NCBI GenBank assembly: GCA_030734395.1 | Contig: JAUZTG010000029.1 | Location: 3,658,001 to 3,722,000 of the forward strand | Length of the DNA: 64,000 nt | Source: Sarocladium kiliense | Lineage: Eukaryota; Ascomycota; Sordariomycetes; Hypocreales; Sarocladiaceae | Reading direction: 5' to 3' | Shown here: positions 45,037 to 56,882 of the stretch, piece by piece | How the letters are laid out: each line of letters starts with the position of its first letter | Numbering within the stretch: the first letter of the stretch is position 1 | Made by a program: the position numbers and the translations under genes | The notes under the pieces: model-generated | The model's database searches: none | Seen by the model: only the letters and a program-made list of their open reading frames with translations | What the model was told of the DNA's origin: nothing

Positions 45037-46643
45037 ATGCCTGCCATGAGGACCAGCGCCTTTTACAACCTTGCTGCTGCTGCTGGTCAAGATCACGAGA
45101 TCGCACGCTCCACCACGGCCTCGCCCGTTGTTGGTGTCCTGGGATCGACCGAGGAGGATCACATTCTCCCCTGCGGCGAAGCCAACCCCTTTGGTGTCAT
45201 CGGCTTTCTCTTATCTGAGGACCCAACCCAACCAGGAGCTTGCGACGAGACCTGGTCTGGCTTCACCGTTGCCTCTAGTCCTAGTTCATCCGACAGCAGC
45301 CCCTTCACTCCCACCGAGGATCTTTTCTGCCCTTCTTCTCCCTACACCGGTCTGCCTGAGCTCAACGGCCCATATCAACCATCCATCTCGCACACCAAGG
45401 TTCACGAGCTGCATTATTTTGCAGCTGAAGTTGGTATGCAAAGCCCGGCCTCTTACTATCCAAACTCCCCAACCGACAGCTTCGCGGCCTCGGAAGTTCC
45501 TCCACTGCCAACATCCTCCATCTCGTCTTCCCCAGCTCCCTGCCAGATCGAGGGTATCAACATGGACATTACGAGCGCCCCTATCCCTACCGTCGCCGGT
45601 CCATCGAGGCCCAAGGTAGATCGACCCTACGCCCAACTGCTTAGGGATTGCTTCCTATCGAGGCCGGACTACTGCATGTCTCTGAAGGAGATCTACAAGT
45701 GGTTCAGAGAGAACACCAACAAGGCAAGCCAGCCTGGAAAAGGATGGCAGAACAGCATCAGACACAATCTGAGCATGAATGCTGTAAGTCAAAAGTCCCC
45801 GGCTTTTCGAAAATTTGTTGCTGACCCGCCCTCCAATAGGCCTTCAAGAAGCAGGATGCAACCCATGCAGGCACCGGCAGGGGGGGCTCGCGGTCCAACA
45901 TCTGGACCATGGAGCTGTGGGCCGTGGAAGGTCGTGTACAAAGCACCACCAGATACCGCAGGTCCAACTCTTCCCGAAAGGATGCTGGCCGCAAGAACGC
46001 CCAGCAACAGCAACAGGCCCAGGCTCTTGGGCTGCCCAACTACTTGCTATCTGGAAGCGAGTTCAGCCATGGCAACGGCATGAACCGAGCGGCTGCTGGT
46101 CGCCGGGGAGGCGTCGCCACTCGCCATGCTCGAGAGCGACAGCGTGCTGAGCTCGAACGGCAGCAGCGCATGGGCAGCCTTCCACACTCAACGGGCCTTT
46201 CCCAGATCGGGAGCAATGGTTGGAGCGTTCCTCGTGCCTTCTCGCCCTCAGTCTCCGGGTTCGGTCTCCCAGATCACTTCCGGCTGGGAGGGGCCACTGC
46301 TGCAGTGCCGAGCTATCTGGGCTTGCAGAGTGGTGTTCACATGGGACACCCCCAGATGTACGGCCAGCAACTCCCACTCCCCTCGAACTCTCCAGCGTTG
46401 GGTATGGGAAATGGACACATAACCGCCGCAACTGCTCATATGTCGCCTACCCAAAGCCATCCGACCATGGGCTTGGGCTGCGTACCAACCGGTGACATGC
46501 CCTGTGGTACCAACCAACTTTCTCCACATCAGCAGCACCAACAGGCTCCAGGCCATCATCAACATCACCAGCACAACGGTAGCTTCGCCTACGGATCCCC
46601 TGGTAGTAATGGAGAGTACACCAGTGGAAACGGCGTGCACTAA
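45037..46643 (+). CDS. Forkhead transcription factor
   Basis: Two exons, 45037-45783 and 45840-46643; the 56-nt intron splits the DNA-binding domain exactly after HNLSMNA and rejoins it at AFKKQDA. 516 residues, start MPAMRTSAFYNLA. The winged-helix domain occupies about residues 190-285: RPYAQLLRDCFLSRPDYCMS, LKEIYKWFRENTNKASQPG, GWQNSIRHNLSMNAAFKK. The recognition helix NSIRHNLS is intact. A Ser/Pro-rich N-terminus with acidic patches could activate transcription. The C-terminus is Gln-, His- and Gly-rich (ends HQQHQQAPGHHQHHQHNGS). No FHA domain is seen, which argues against Fkh1/Fkh2 orthology. It probably belongs to one of the filamentous-fungal forkhead lineages linked to development; the exact member is not determined. 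Confidence 0.92.
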
Positions 46644-49600
46644 GACCTCCAGACGTCCGAGGCCGCTACCAGCCACTCTAGCTCCGGGCCTATGAAAAAT
46701 GGTCTGGACTGGTGCACAGAACACTCTGCGGCCGGTGGCGCGTAGGTTTCTCTTCGATGAAACCATGTACCTGGAAAGTGTGGCCCTCTGACATCTCCGA
46801 CTGTTACGCCATAGAGCTGTGAGTGTGGGCTTGTTGGCTACGATGTGATTGGAAGGATATATTTTGCGTAATCTATCTGACATTTCTTTTGCGGCAAGAT
46901 GACGGACTTTATGTGGATGCCATTTGAAAGAATCTCAAGAAAGAATTACCTGTTTGTTTATCCTGATTTCTTTTACAACAAAATTCCGGTACACCTGGGG
47001 ACCAAGGTGCAGACGCACTGCATTGGCGCGGATCCGCCCCTCCTCCAGAGAGGCGAAATTAGTCCGTGAGTTGATGGTGTATGCAGTGACATGCCGGATC
47101 GTCTCATCTCTCCATGAAGGCGCGTCATGGAGCCCTGCCAGGGGAGGACAAGAAAGGGGGATTTGGGCACAGATCTACATGGCTTGACACACAGCATGCT
47201 TAAGACCATATGGGTGTGGAACCGGGTTATGATCTATTAGTCGACCGGGTGGTGAGAGAAGAAGGTGTTTATTTTATGGTGTGTGTGAAAGATCTCGGCC
47301 GAGCTGAAGCTTGATTTTGGATTTAGGGTCGGCTGTTCACTGGCAATCTGAATGCTTTATCTGACTGGCGGCGAAGCTTATTTACATTGAGATCTGAGAA
47401 TGAGATATGTTCATATTTCGATCCTTTCGGACGCGAGCGACTACGGGGAATATCATAGACGCTGCTGTAGTGAGACGAGGGACCTTGAGCGTGTCGTAGA
47501 TGCTGGCCTCAGATCATGTCATACATGTGACACTAACTTAGACTAAGGACTTTACAAGGTCGACATTTCGGGCCTCATAATGCTGGGCTACACATGATCT
47601 GGACGTTCTTGCTTCAACTTTTCAAAACAAAGCCTGAGAGTGTGGCTGCCAAGGTGACTGCTCGACTAGGCAGGCGACGATGGGCAGGGTTGGTACGACT
47701 CGACAGGCCGAGTCTGAACGATAGTGCGTGCTGGTGGGAGAGAGGCAGGCCTGGGGACTCTGAAGACGTGATAGGGAAGGGGACCGTCACCATCTCCTAG
47801 CCGACCCTCGGACATGCTTCTGCCTGGAAGAGATAGGGAGAGATGGTCCACGGCGACATTTGAGCTGCATGCAGGTAAGCGTAGTGAGCATCACATAGAC
47901 TCCTTCTCAAATGGCATTCAAAAGATAAGGCATACGACAAGTGATCACTCACGTCGCTCAACATGCGCGCCCTCCAGCCTCAGTCAGCAGCCCACTGGAA
48001 GAATGGTGGTGGGCCAAATTGCAACCAAGAAGAAGCCCCCATCGGCCCGTGAGGGCATCACAAAGATACGCGGACTGCAGCCACCCCCGAGGAGGAAATG
48101 ACATAGGAGGAGGGCCACGCAGGGAACGTTGCCAACGCATCAAAGCATATCACCCGGCTAGATTCCCCGGTGGCCAGCAACCAGGTAGCTCTACCCATCT
48201 CCACTTGGGCAAGGATGGCTCGTGACGATCTCGGGCTTAGAATACCGGGGCAGGCTTCGTACGGACGCCTTGACCCCAGTCCCGCGCGGGAGCGGACAGA
48301 GGAAAGGAGGCATCTTGTCTCTGTCGTGACTTTTGAGGTTGAATAGGTACGTATCTAGGCCGCTCTCAGGTAAAACCATTCTCAAGCTGTCTTCACATGT
48401 TAGAAGCAGCGTTGTACGAATCCGAAGCGTCCTCCATGTTCGAAATATGCTTACACGAGGAGAAGACGAAGGTGGAGCCTGAGAGCAGAAACATGAGTTG
48501 AACAACATTGCACAGAATGTTTGCACACCGCGTCTGCACCAGGCAGTAGTGCGCCGAATGGCATCTTTCAAAAGAAATGGCCTGAGAAATGACTACACTC
48601 GTGCCAGTCAATTAGGACGAAACATAAGGAACCCTTGCGTACCATCCGGGACAATCAGCCGTACCAAGAAACATTGGATGATAACCCACTCGAGGTATAG
48701 CGATACGGTGACATCCTCTCTCTCTGTCTCTGTCTGTGGCGTCTCGTATGTCGAAGTGGAGGGTCACCGACGTGCTGCAACATTTGGCGAGCTTGCAGAG
48801 TTGTGACCCCAGCCTGCATCAGCTGCCTCTCAGTCCCTCACGAATTAGGCAGCACGTTCGGGGGATGTTCGAACCATGACCCAGTGGTAACAGGGAATAA
48901 CCTTGTAGAGAGACTGCCGGAAACAAGCGACCGTTGACGGGTTTGACAGCTGTCACGCCAGCGTTGCATATAGTACTTTCGACACCAATGCACTATGGCT
49001 GCAGAATGATCCAAGAGAAGAAGGAAGGCAAACGGGGCAATGACACACATTACTCGAGCAGCCGAAGTATGCCTCCCCGTTCTTGTCCTCCATTGCTTCA
49101 GTCTCAATTACCCCCCACCCAGCTTCTTCGTTACCTGCACCAGAGTTGCAATGACCGTCCGAAATAGGCAGTGCAGCCCCCCAAGTATTGGAGGGGAGAG
49201 ACAACGCACACATTGGGCACACCGCTCCCAACGCCTCTCTCACCAGAGCTGGCTGCATTGACTTCTCTCATCTGGGGCCTGGGAGGTGGTGGCTTGACCA
49301 GGGGTGGTATCCATGGACGGTTGCTTTCAACGGGGGGGGCCTTACCCACCATTGAGTCCGGTAGCGGTCGATCAGTCGAGCGAAGCCCGGACGGTACCGT
49401 ACCGAACCAGAATTTGAGGAGACCTCGCGTTCTGACAGCTGCAATAGACCCTTCAATATGGTATGGGGATCCGACTGTCTGGTGGCTCTCAGCCAGACAT
49501 GACAGAACCAACGGTCCAGATAAGCTTCTTTGGTACGTTATAGCGCAAGCGACGGATGGTTCAGAAACCGGGGTACAATGCTTTTGGGTTTGTATTTCCA

Positions 49601-51929
49601 CACAATACAAATCGTCCCCACTGAGAATCGCGATAGGATCAGAGATCCAGCCGTGGCATCAGCGATCCGGTGCTGCACATCATTGCGGGCGTACTCTCTC
49701 CCGTGTCCGACGGCTGGAAGCAAATAACCTAGCAGCCAGGGACTCGATGTCCACTTCATCCTCTCCTTCGCCCCCTCCCACCGGCCTGCTCGCCTCACGA
49801 AAGTGGTACTCAACATGTTTCCTGCATTTGCCTCGCCCGCTCGGAGCGTCGTCTAGCCGGCTGCCTTACAAACTTCTTGTCACTTATCACTTTCCAATCC
49901 TGCAAGTCACACGTAGCCCTCCAAGCCTCCCGGACGCATGAAGGCGGAGCTTACCAGTGTACATTGCGGAGGCGGACTCGTTCTCCGGAAGCGAGACTCC
50001 CTGATGGGGCTTTGTGGGTCGATAATTATCGAGATATGAATCTGTTCAATACAATCCTTGACTCAGGAGCAGTCAGCCCGGCTCTTGGGTGCTGTTTTCG
50101 TGTCATTCGGTTCATGTTTCGGTGAGAAGTCTGGTGATCTGCATTGCACTGGGAGAACACGCTTGCTTGCATTGTGGCTGTCTGTACGCAGCTCAGCTGA
50201 AAAGGACTCTCTGGAAAAGCCGGCTCCTGCCAGTAGTGTCGCAGTCCCCCTACTAATCCATACTTAGCGATTGAGGTTGTCTTTCATGAGATGCCTTCAC
50301 TCACTGGCATTCCAATGAATTCACCATGATTCGCTCAATAGCTTAGCCTGTTCGCTCCTCCACACGTCTGGGGAATTATGTGCCGAACAGTCTATTCCCC
50401 CTTGCCTTTAGCACAATACGAGGGAGCTAACGGCCCGTTCCCTGCGGTCGGCACATCCAATAGGCTTGATCAGCAGTATGCGGGATCTTCAGCGGCTGTA
50501 GGACAAGCTTGACATTGACACTGACAACGGCACGTCCTGCAGCCACCAGCCACACCTTTCCAAAAGACTACCGAACAATAACTCGCCCGGATGCAGAGAG
50601 CCGGCGAATCAGCAGAGCGTGATCCATTATTGTGGGCCCCGTGCGGTGTGGCCTCCAGCTAATCGTAACATCAATCTTGGATTGGGTGACTATCGCGTAC
50701 GGGTCCCAAGGCTGCCGAGCTCCTGGCGATAGCTTCTGGAGCGCTTCAAGGTGGACTTCTGCTTCAGTGCTCACGACACGTCCTCTTTCCTGCGGCAAGC
50801 CTTCGACTTCATGCACCATGGTCCTCGAACGGCAGTGGGCTTGGTCACATCGAACCAGTGGCACCAGCAGTGGGAGGCCCAGTCATCCCTCGAAGGAGAC
50901 AGCCAGCCTCGAGGAACCTCTCAATCCCAGATCCCCGTCCCATGTACGCCATGCTGTCAAGTTGACAGGTCATGTTCTCACAAAGCAGACGGGAGCAGAC
51001 AATAGAGCTCGAGGTACAAAGGCTTCAAGTCACTGTGCTAAAGCGTAATTCTACACGCCCTCAGAGCAGGCGTTGGCCTATAACAGAACACCCCTGGGAG
51101 TATGTTCATGAAGGAGGCCTGAAGTGTCTTCGTCGGGAGCTGGCAGCACCTCTCGGGGTTCGCACTGTGTCTGCGTCGAGAGCGAGTAGGTCAAGGGGTT
51201 CCAACGGCCAAGTCCTTGTCGTGTTGGACGAGAAAAGTGTCAACGTACGTGGTGAAGTAGGCAGGCGGTGCACATGTTGATCTTCTGTGAAGCCCTCGTG
51301 GTCGGACAACCAGTCCTGGCGGAGAGCCACTTCGTGCCATCAATGGTGGCCTGCGTGGGCCGAGGTCCGCTTGAGTTTCAAGATGGCCGAAGACAGCAGC
51401 TCCGCAGTTGCGGGTTATGCTATGTATATATCCTCGACCTTGATGCCGTGAAGCGATGACGAGACGCTTCACCAATTCGTATGACAGATAGAACAGCAAA
51501 GCACAGCTCCGTCAAGTTATCGCACCAGTTCGTGGCAGGATGCTCCGCATGAGACCGTATGACCTGTGAGCATCCAACGTTGATCAAGCTTGATGATCTC
51601 GAAACACAGAAATGCTATCCCAAACAGCATGGAGTCTGGATAGCCTCAGATAATGCCATCAACCATTCGACTCAGTTGCGAATCCCGAGTCTGTTGTCGT
51701 ACTCCCGAATGAACCTCCTCAGCGAAGCAGCATTGAACATCCCGTGGTATCCAACCTTTGTGAGCACGTGTGAGCGAGGACAAGGTGCACCAAAGTCCAT
51801 CTTCCGAGGCGTACAAGTGACATGTTAAGGTGACTGCACGATGTGCCTTGTCTCACGCGCACAGCAGCGAACTTTGGGCTCCAAGTCCGCATTGACAAGT
51901 GGCCCCGTGCACGCTTTCAATGACTAGCA
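46644..51929. other. 5.3 kb gene desert
   Basis: The longest stretch without a recognised gene. Open frames of 60-256 codons exist, the longest at 49171-49941 (plus, beginning with GTG), but none has a domain, a consistent splice pattern or a protein-like composition. A perfect 14-bp palindrome TCGATAATTATCGA is at 50019-50032. No transposase, terminal repeat or tRNA was seen. Confidence 0.45.
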
Positions 51930-53537
51930 TTAGAACTTGCGTTTTTTCTTCGCTGGGCCAGCAGCGGCCTTCTTCTCCAATTCTCGCTTCAGTTCGTCAC
52001 GCTTGCGGTCAGCGCGCTCTTGTGATGTTTCTCGTGGTGCCTCACGGGTAGGCTGAGTAGCCTCGCAAGACCGCCCACGACCATTGTCATCCCCGGCCAC
52101 TGTTCTTTTTGTGTCTGGACCACGTTTCCCAATGATACCAAGCTTTTTCGGAGTCGCAGTCTGTTTAGGAGCTTCGTCCGGGCTTGTGCTCCGTGCAACG
52201 CGTTCTTCCTGTGCAGCCTTGGGCTTGGGTCCGCCTATCCGTCCAAGCCCAACTTTGCCTGCTGGTGGTTTGGCTGGTGATTGGGGAGACGAAGATGCAG
52301 GCAATGAGGCAGTTGGGTCATCATCGCCTTCTGAGGCGGTTTCAGAATCATGGTCCGGCGGCGTTGCTGTTTTCCTCGGCGTTTTGGGCTCTGGGCTTGG
52401 GGAAGGCTGTTTTGAAGGTTGGCGTTTGCCTCCTATGGTTCCTAGACGTGCAACACCAGTTTCTGTAGAAGCTTTATGCTGGGTGCTCGTTTTTGCAGGT
52501 ACCTGGGGTGAATGGGCATCATCCTCACTTGCGGTTAAGTCCTCCTCAGCGACCACTGTTGTACTATCGATATTCTTTCCACCTGATGCCTTGAGCCCTG
52601 GGGGTGTGGACTGGACCTGAAAGTCGTCATCGTCACCTGTCACCCCGGTCTCGGTGGTTGGCGGGTTGGGTGCTTTGGCTGGAGACTTTTTGGGTCGATT
52701 TTGCAGTGACACGTGCTTCGTTCCTTGGAAGTGGTGCCACCACTGATCCAGGCCTGGCGTCTCCTCCATTTCTATGGGGGACTCATGAGGCATTCCGTTG
52801 CCATTGAATACACAGCTCAGCAAGGATGTGACATCAGCCGGCCCGTCTGCGGCGTTTCTCATCTCTTCCCGCCACTCGTCTTGGTTAAACGGCGCAAGCC
52901 CACGGACCTTCTCGCCGGCAGCTGCCCTGTTCACTTTTTTGCGGCCAGATAGAGAGGTGGAGAGTGAGTTGAAGATGTTTTCCAGACCTGTGCCTGTTGT
53001 CTCGAACTTGTCCAAAAGCTTCGTCATAACGCTGTCCTTCCGGCGAATAAGATCCGTCAACGCCTCTATCTCCTGAGTTCGAGCCACCTGTGCTTGGATC
53101 AAGGGTAGGACGACAGATGTTGCAATAGCGGAAGCTGGAGCTTTGGCCAGCTGCATCGTCCACCTGAGAGTCTGCAGGCCAGGAATCTCGCAATTAATCT
53201 TCAAAACTAGCCCATCCGAACCAATGCTCTCTCTTGTCCCTGGCAGAAGTGCGAGAGAGGTTTGCGCATGCCCACTCATTGACGTATCAAGTGCTGACCG
53301 GATACTCGTCAAGAACTTCGCCATGTTTTCGGGTGTATCGCTGGGGTCAATGCTAGTGTTCAGATCCCAGGCGCGCATGCATATGCGCTTACGGTCGAGG
53401 CTTTCTACCCAGACGTTGGCCATGTCTGTCACACGAACGGTATAGTCGGCTGGACCGCCTTCCATAGAGACTAGCAAAGGCGGTACGTCTGAAGAGGGCG
53501 TAGAGGGGAGCGGTCGCCATGATGGAGTGATGGGCAT
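51930..53537 (-). CDS. NEJ1: XLF/Nej1-like non-homologous end-joining factor
   Basis: Intronless, 535 residues from the ATG of MPITPSWRPLPSTP. The XRCC4-like factor head domain spans residues 5-125 (WRPLP, PPLLVSMEGGPADYTVRVTD, MANVWVESLDRKRICMRAWD, GLVLKINCEIPGLQTLRW). A coiled-coil stalk follows at about 140-210 (ARTQEIEALTDLIRRKDSVM, TKLLDKFETTGTGLENIF). The remainder is a long disordered tail of SP and TP motifs carrying repeated LGTIGGK, LGRIGGP and LGIIGKR motifs. It ends AAAGPAKKKRKF, a basic terminus like the Ku-binding motif of XLF. The protein would bridge DNA ends with Ku and Lig4-Lif1/XRCC4. The tail is much longer than in human XLF (299 residues), as is common in fungi. The frame is open upstream of 53537, but without an ATG. 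Confidence 0.9.
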   Translation of the reverse strand: MPITPSWRPLPSTPSSDVPPLLVSMEGGPADYTVRVTDMANVWVESLDRKRICMRAWDLNTSIDPSDTPENMAKFLTSIRSALDTSMSGHAQTSLALLPGTRESIGSDGLVLKINCEIPGLQTLRWTMQLAKAPASAIATSVVLPLIQAQVARTQEIEALTDLIRRKDSVMTKLLDKFETTGTGLENIFNSLSTSLSGRKKVNRAAAGEKVRGLAPFNQDEWREEMRNAADGPADVTSLLSCVFNGNGMPHESPIEMEETPGLDQWWHHFQGTKHVSLQNRPKKSPAKAPNPPTTETGVTGDDDDFQVQSTPPGLKASGGKNIDSTTVVAEEDLTASEDDAHSPQVPAKTSTQHKASTETGVARLGTIGGKRQPSKQPSPSPEPKTPRKTATPPDHDSETASEGDDDPTASLPASSSPQSPAKPPAGKVGLGRIGGPKPKAAQEERVARSTSPDEAPKQTATPKKLGIIGKRGPDTKRTVAGDDNGRGRSCEATQPTREAPRETSQERADRKRDELKRELEKKAAAGPAKKKRKF

Positions 53538-54929
53538 GTTGGCGACCGAGGCGAGATATCCAGAGGAGCGTCTCACGTCACACAGTACGAGTCTTGCTGC
53601 CAACGCCTGGTTCTCAGTGCAAGATCTTGGTGCCGGCTGTCTTGATGCGCGAAGGCGGAGGCGACCAAGGCAGCACGCGTTCACCAGCGTACGTTGTGTT
53701 CGAGAGGCCCAAAGTGATGCTTCTGCAACGTGTCTTCGAATGCCAGGACAACTTTTCTGTGAAGTTTACTGGATGCCCAGGTCGCCACGTGCGTGACTTG
53801 CACAGGATGTCTCGCAACAGGAGCTCTTCCGCTGGCCGGGTATGACAGGTCGGATTCAGCCACACCAGAAGCTTCGCAATATGCAAGATCGCGCAGAGCC
53901 TCAGGAGACCCAGTCAGCAATCAGGACGCGTTGAACAGTGAAGCACGCGTCTGAACCAGGGTGCTCGGGGTTATTGTCGGTGAAGAGGCGAGTCACACAG
54001 CCCGGCAGGTCTCACGGGGTTTTTCGAGGATGCAGAAAGTCGGAGATGGAACGTCGTTGGGCACCGGAGCTATACGGTGGTGTTTCTGTGATTGTGCCCG
54101 GCTGACCAGGTCTGTGTTCCAGGGATGGGGATGCTAATTTTTATAAGGCAGATATGCGATCTTGCGTATTGTTTTGAAAGAGGGTGTTTGGGCGTGCAAG
54201 TCGCCGTCGCTGCCTGGACGGAGCGACTGAAACTACCCTATACATGGCGTCCCAACACAATAAGATATAAGCGAGCGACATGATGCGATGCGATGTTGAA
54301 AAGTCACACAGTTCTTAGATCGAGGAATCTTAGAAGCTCATTTTCAACTTGCTGCGAAGCAGGCGCCGCGGTTGACCGGATTTTGTTCTTGTAGGAGAAT
54401 AAGTCACCACCAGTCGCGTGGTGAATGGGTAACAGCATGCACAATCGTGAAGATGAGTGCCAGGATATGACTTGGAACCAATAAGGGGACGAATGTTTGC
54501 CAATACAATTTCGCTCCAATTTCTGATTATTTCACTATCCCTAAATTATGGTCAATCAGAGGTTGAGTGCATGACGCTCACATGCATATGAGTTTGAAAT
54601 TCGATACCTCGGCTAGTATACTAACAGAAAGCCACTCAAACCCAACGGGTTTCTGTTAGGATCTCATCTTAGTCCGGGACATGCCTTTGTCAGGTCCCCG
54701 ATCGATCGCCTTGTCTGCCGCGATCGGCTCACCGATCTCCAGGGACACCATGACGCGCACTGTATCGGCCAGGCCCCCCCTAAGCAAAAGCAAAGCCGCT
54801 TTAGGCGGGAAGCTGGGAATGCACAATGGCTGACACGGGTGCTGAAGCTGGGATCCTAAAGATTCAGACGCCTCGCGAACCGTCGCGTCTCAGGCCCCTT
54901 CTTTCTCGCCCCTACATTGCTCAGCTTTC
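53538..54929. promoter_or_regulatory. Divergent promoter between XLF and photolyase genes
   Basis: 1.4 kb. It contains an inverted repeat CTAACAGAAA/TTTCTGTTAG (54621-54659) and a GATC-rich cluster at about 54698-54740 (CCGATCGATCGCC, GCGATCGG, ACCGATC) roughly 190-230 bp upstream of the photolyase ATG. No coding sequence recognised. Confidence 0.5.
54621..54659. repeat. Inverted repeat, 10-bp arms
   Basis: CTAACAGAAA at 54621-54630 is perfectly inverted at 54650-54659. The interior also pairs AAACCC with GGGTTT across AAC, so two alternative hairpins are possible. Confidence 0.85.
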
Positions 54930-56882
54930 ATGTTCGCCTGTCGCGCCCGGCTCTCCACGCGCCCTGTATACTTGAAGGCAACTCAAGCTCATTGCATATC
55001 ACGACGTTTCTTGCCGTCAACTTTCACAAGCATGGCACCACAACGCTCAAAGCGCAAGTCACCAGCTAGCGCTGCTACCAACGGCAATAGCTCCAAGAAG
55101 CCGAAGACCGCGAATGGGAAGAACACAACGGCCAGCTCCAGCAGGACGGGTCTGCGCGAGCCTCACCCTCTGGCTGAAGAGGCAGAGAAGCACGGCATCG
55201 TACTGCGCAAGTACTACCCGCATGAAATGAGCAATGCTCGTGCTATTGCCTATAACAACAATGAGCTTACTCGCCCAATTGAGGAGCTGGTATCTGCCCT
55301 CGAGGACACCGCGAGCGATCGCAGCAAGGTCGAGGTCAAGGGCGCTGTCGTCCACTGGTTCAAGATGGATTTGCGACACAATGACAACAGGTCCTTGGCG
55401 CTTGCCAGCGCGAAAGCAAAAGAAGCTGGAGTACCGCTCATATGCATGTATATCGTGAGCCCGCAAGACTTTGAGGCCCATTTGACCTCTCCAGTCCGTG
55501 TGGACTTTACGCTGCGGACACTCGAAGTTCTGAAGGACGACCTCGCCAAACTCGATATTCCTCTCTATGTCGAGACCAGCGAGAAGCGCAAGAAGATCCC
55601 GGACCGCATTCTTGAGCTTCTGGAAGAATGGGGCGCCAGCCACCTGTATGCGAATATGGAGTACGAGGTCGATGAGCTGCGACGCGAAGCTCACCTTGTC
55701 CGCGACTTGGCGGAGAATGGCAAGGCATTTGAGGCTGTACATGATACCTGCGTTGTGCCGCCAGGCAGCTTGCAAACTGGAGCCGGTAAACAATACGCAG
55801 TGTACTCACCATGGTTCCGAGCATGGATCGCGCATGTTCACGAGAATCTGGACCTGATTGAGCTCTTCGATGCTCCAGAGAGGAATCCCAGCTCTGCCCG
55901 CAAAACTTTTAAGAAGCTGTTTGATAGCACGATCCCCGACGCACTGAAGAACAAGGCCCTTACCGACGAAGAGAAGAAGCGCTTCCGGTCATTCTGGCCT
56001 GCTGGTGAGCATGCCGCGAGAGATAGGTTGGATAAGTTTTGTGAGGAAGCGGTTGGTCAATATCACAACAAGCGAAACATCCCGGGCGACAATGGCACAT
56101 CTTGTTTGTCGGTACATCTCTCGAGCGGCACCATCAGCTCCAGGACGTGCGTTCGCACGGCTCGGGACAGGAACAAGACAAAGAAACTGAACGGGGGTGT
56201 TGAAGGTATTCAGGTGTGGATCAGTGAGGTGGCCTGGCGTGACTTCTACAAACATGTGCTTGTCAATTGGCCATTCGTCTGGTAAGTGGAGGCAACTCAT
56301 CCTAAAACGATAACAGGATGCTGACGAGGCAGCAGTATGAACAAGCCCTTCAAACCAGAGTACTCTAACATCTCATGGTCATATGATGAAGAAGACTTTT
56401 CTGCTTGGTGTGAGGGTCGAACTGGATTCCCGATCGTTGACGCTGCCATGCGACAGCTGAATCATCTTGGGTATATGCACAATCGCTGTCGGATGATCGT
56501 TGCATCCTTCCTCGCCAAGGATCTACTGATCGACTGGCGCAAAGGTGAACGCTACTTTATGGAGCATTTGATCGATGGCGACTTTGCAAGCAATAACGGA
56601 GGATGGGGCTTCAGTGCCTCTGTGGGTGTAGACCCTCAGCCGTACTTCCGAATCTTCAATCCTCTGCTACAGAGCGAGAAGTTTGACCCCGAGGGCGAGT
56701 ACATTCGGAAGTGGGTGCCGGAACTGAAAGATTTGGACAACAAAGCGATCCACGAGCCATATGGCCGGGGCGCGGGCAACAAGGCGAAGAAGAATGGCTA
56801 CCCAGAGCCGATTGTTGACCACAAGACGTGTCGCGATCGCGCTCTGAGTGCATACAAAGCAGGGCTGAGCAGTGATTTGTAA
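54930..56882 (+). CDS. PHR1: CPD photolyase (class I), probably dual-targeted
   Basis: Light-driven repair of cyclobutane pyrimidine dimers with FAD and an antenna cofactor. Two exons, 54930-56281 and 56336-56882; the 54-nt intron has GTAAGT and CAG; 632 residues. The N-terminal antenna domain begins at about residue 135 (AVVHWFKMDLRHNDNRSLAL). The FAD domain carries AGEHAARDRLDKFCEEAVG, NGTSCLSVHLSSGTISSRT, WISEVAWRDFYKHVLVNWPF, GRTGFPIVDAAMRQL, YMHNRCRMIVASFL and RYFMEHLIDGDFASNNGGWG, with the conserved Trp residues. Two starts are plausible: residue 1 (MFACRARLSTRPVYLKATQA, Arg-rich and lacking acids, a mitochondrial presequence) and Met35 at 55032 (MAPQRSKRKSPASAA, followed by Lys-rich nuclear signals). 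The gene is divergent from XLF. A GATC-rich upstream cluster suggests light control. Confidence 0.95.

Noticed and set aside
49171..49941. 256-codon plus-strand frame
   Set aside because: Begins with GTG, has no family signature, and has a Trp/Ser/Arg composition unlike coding genes here.
52084..52620. 178-codon plus-strand frame
   Set aside because: Antisense to the XLF tail, whose disordered, codon-biased sequence leaves opposite frames open.
55059..55793. 244-codon minus-strand frame
   Set aside because: Antisense shadow of the photolyase gene.
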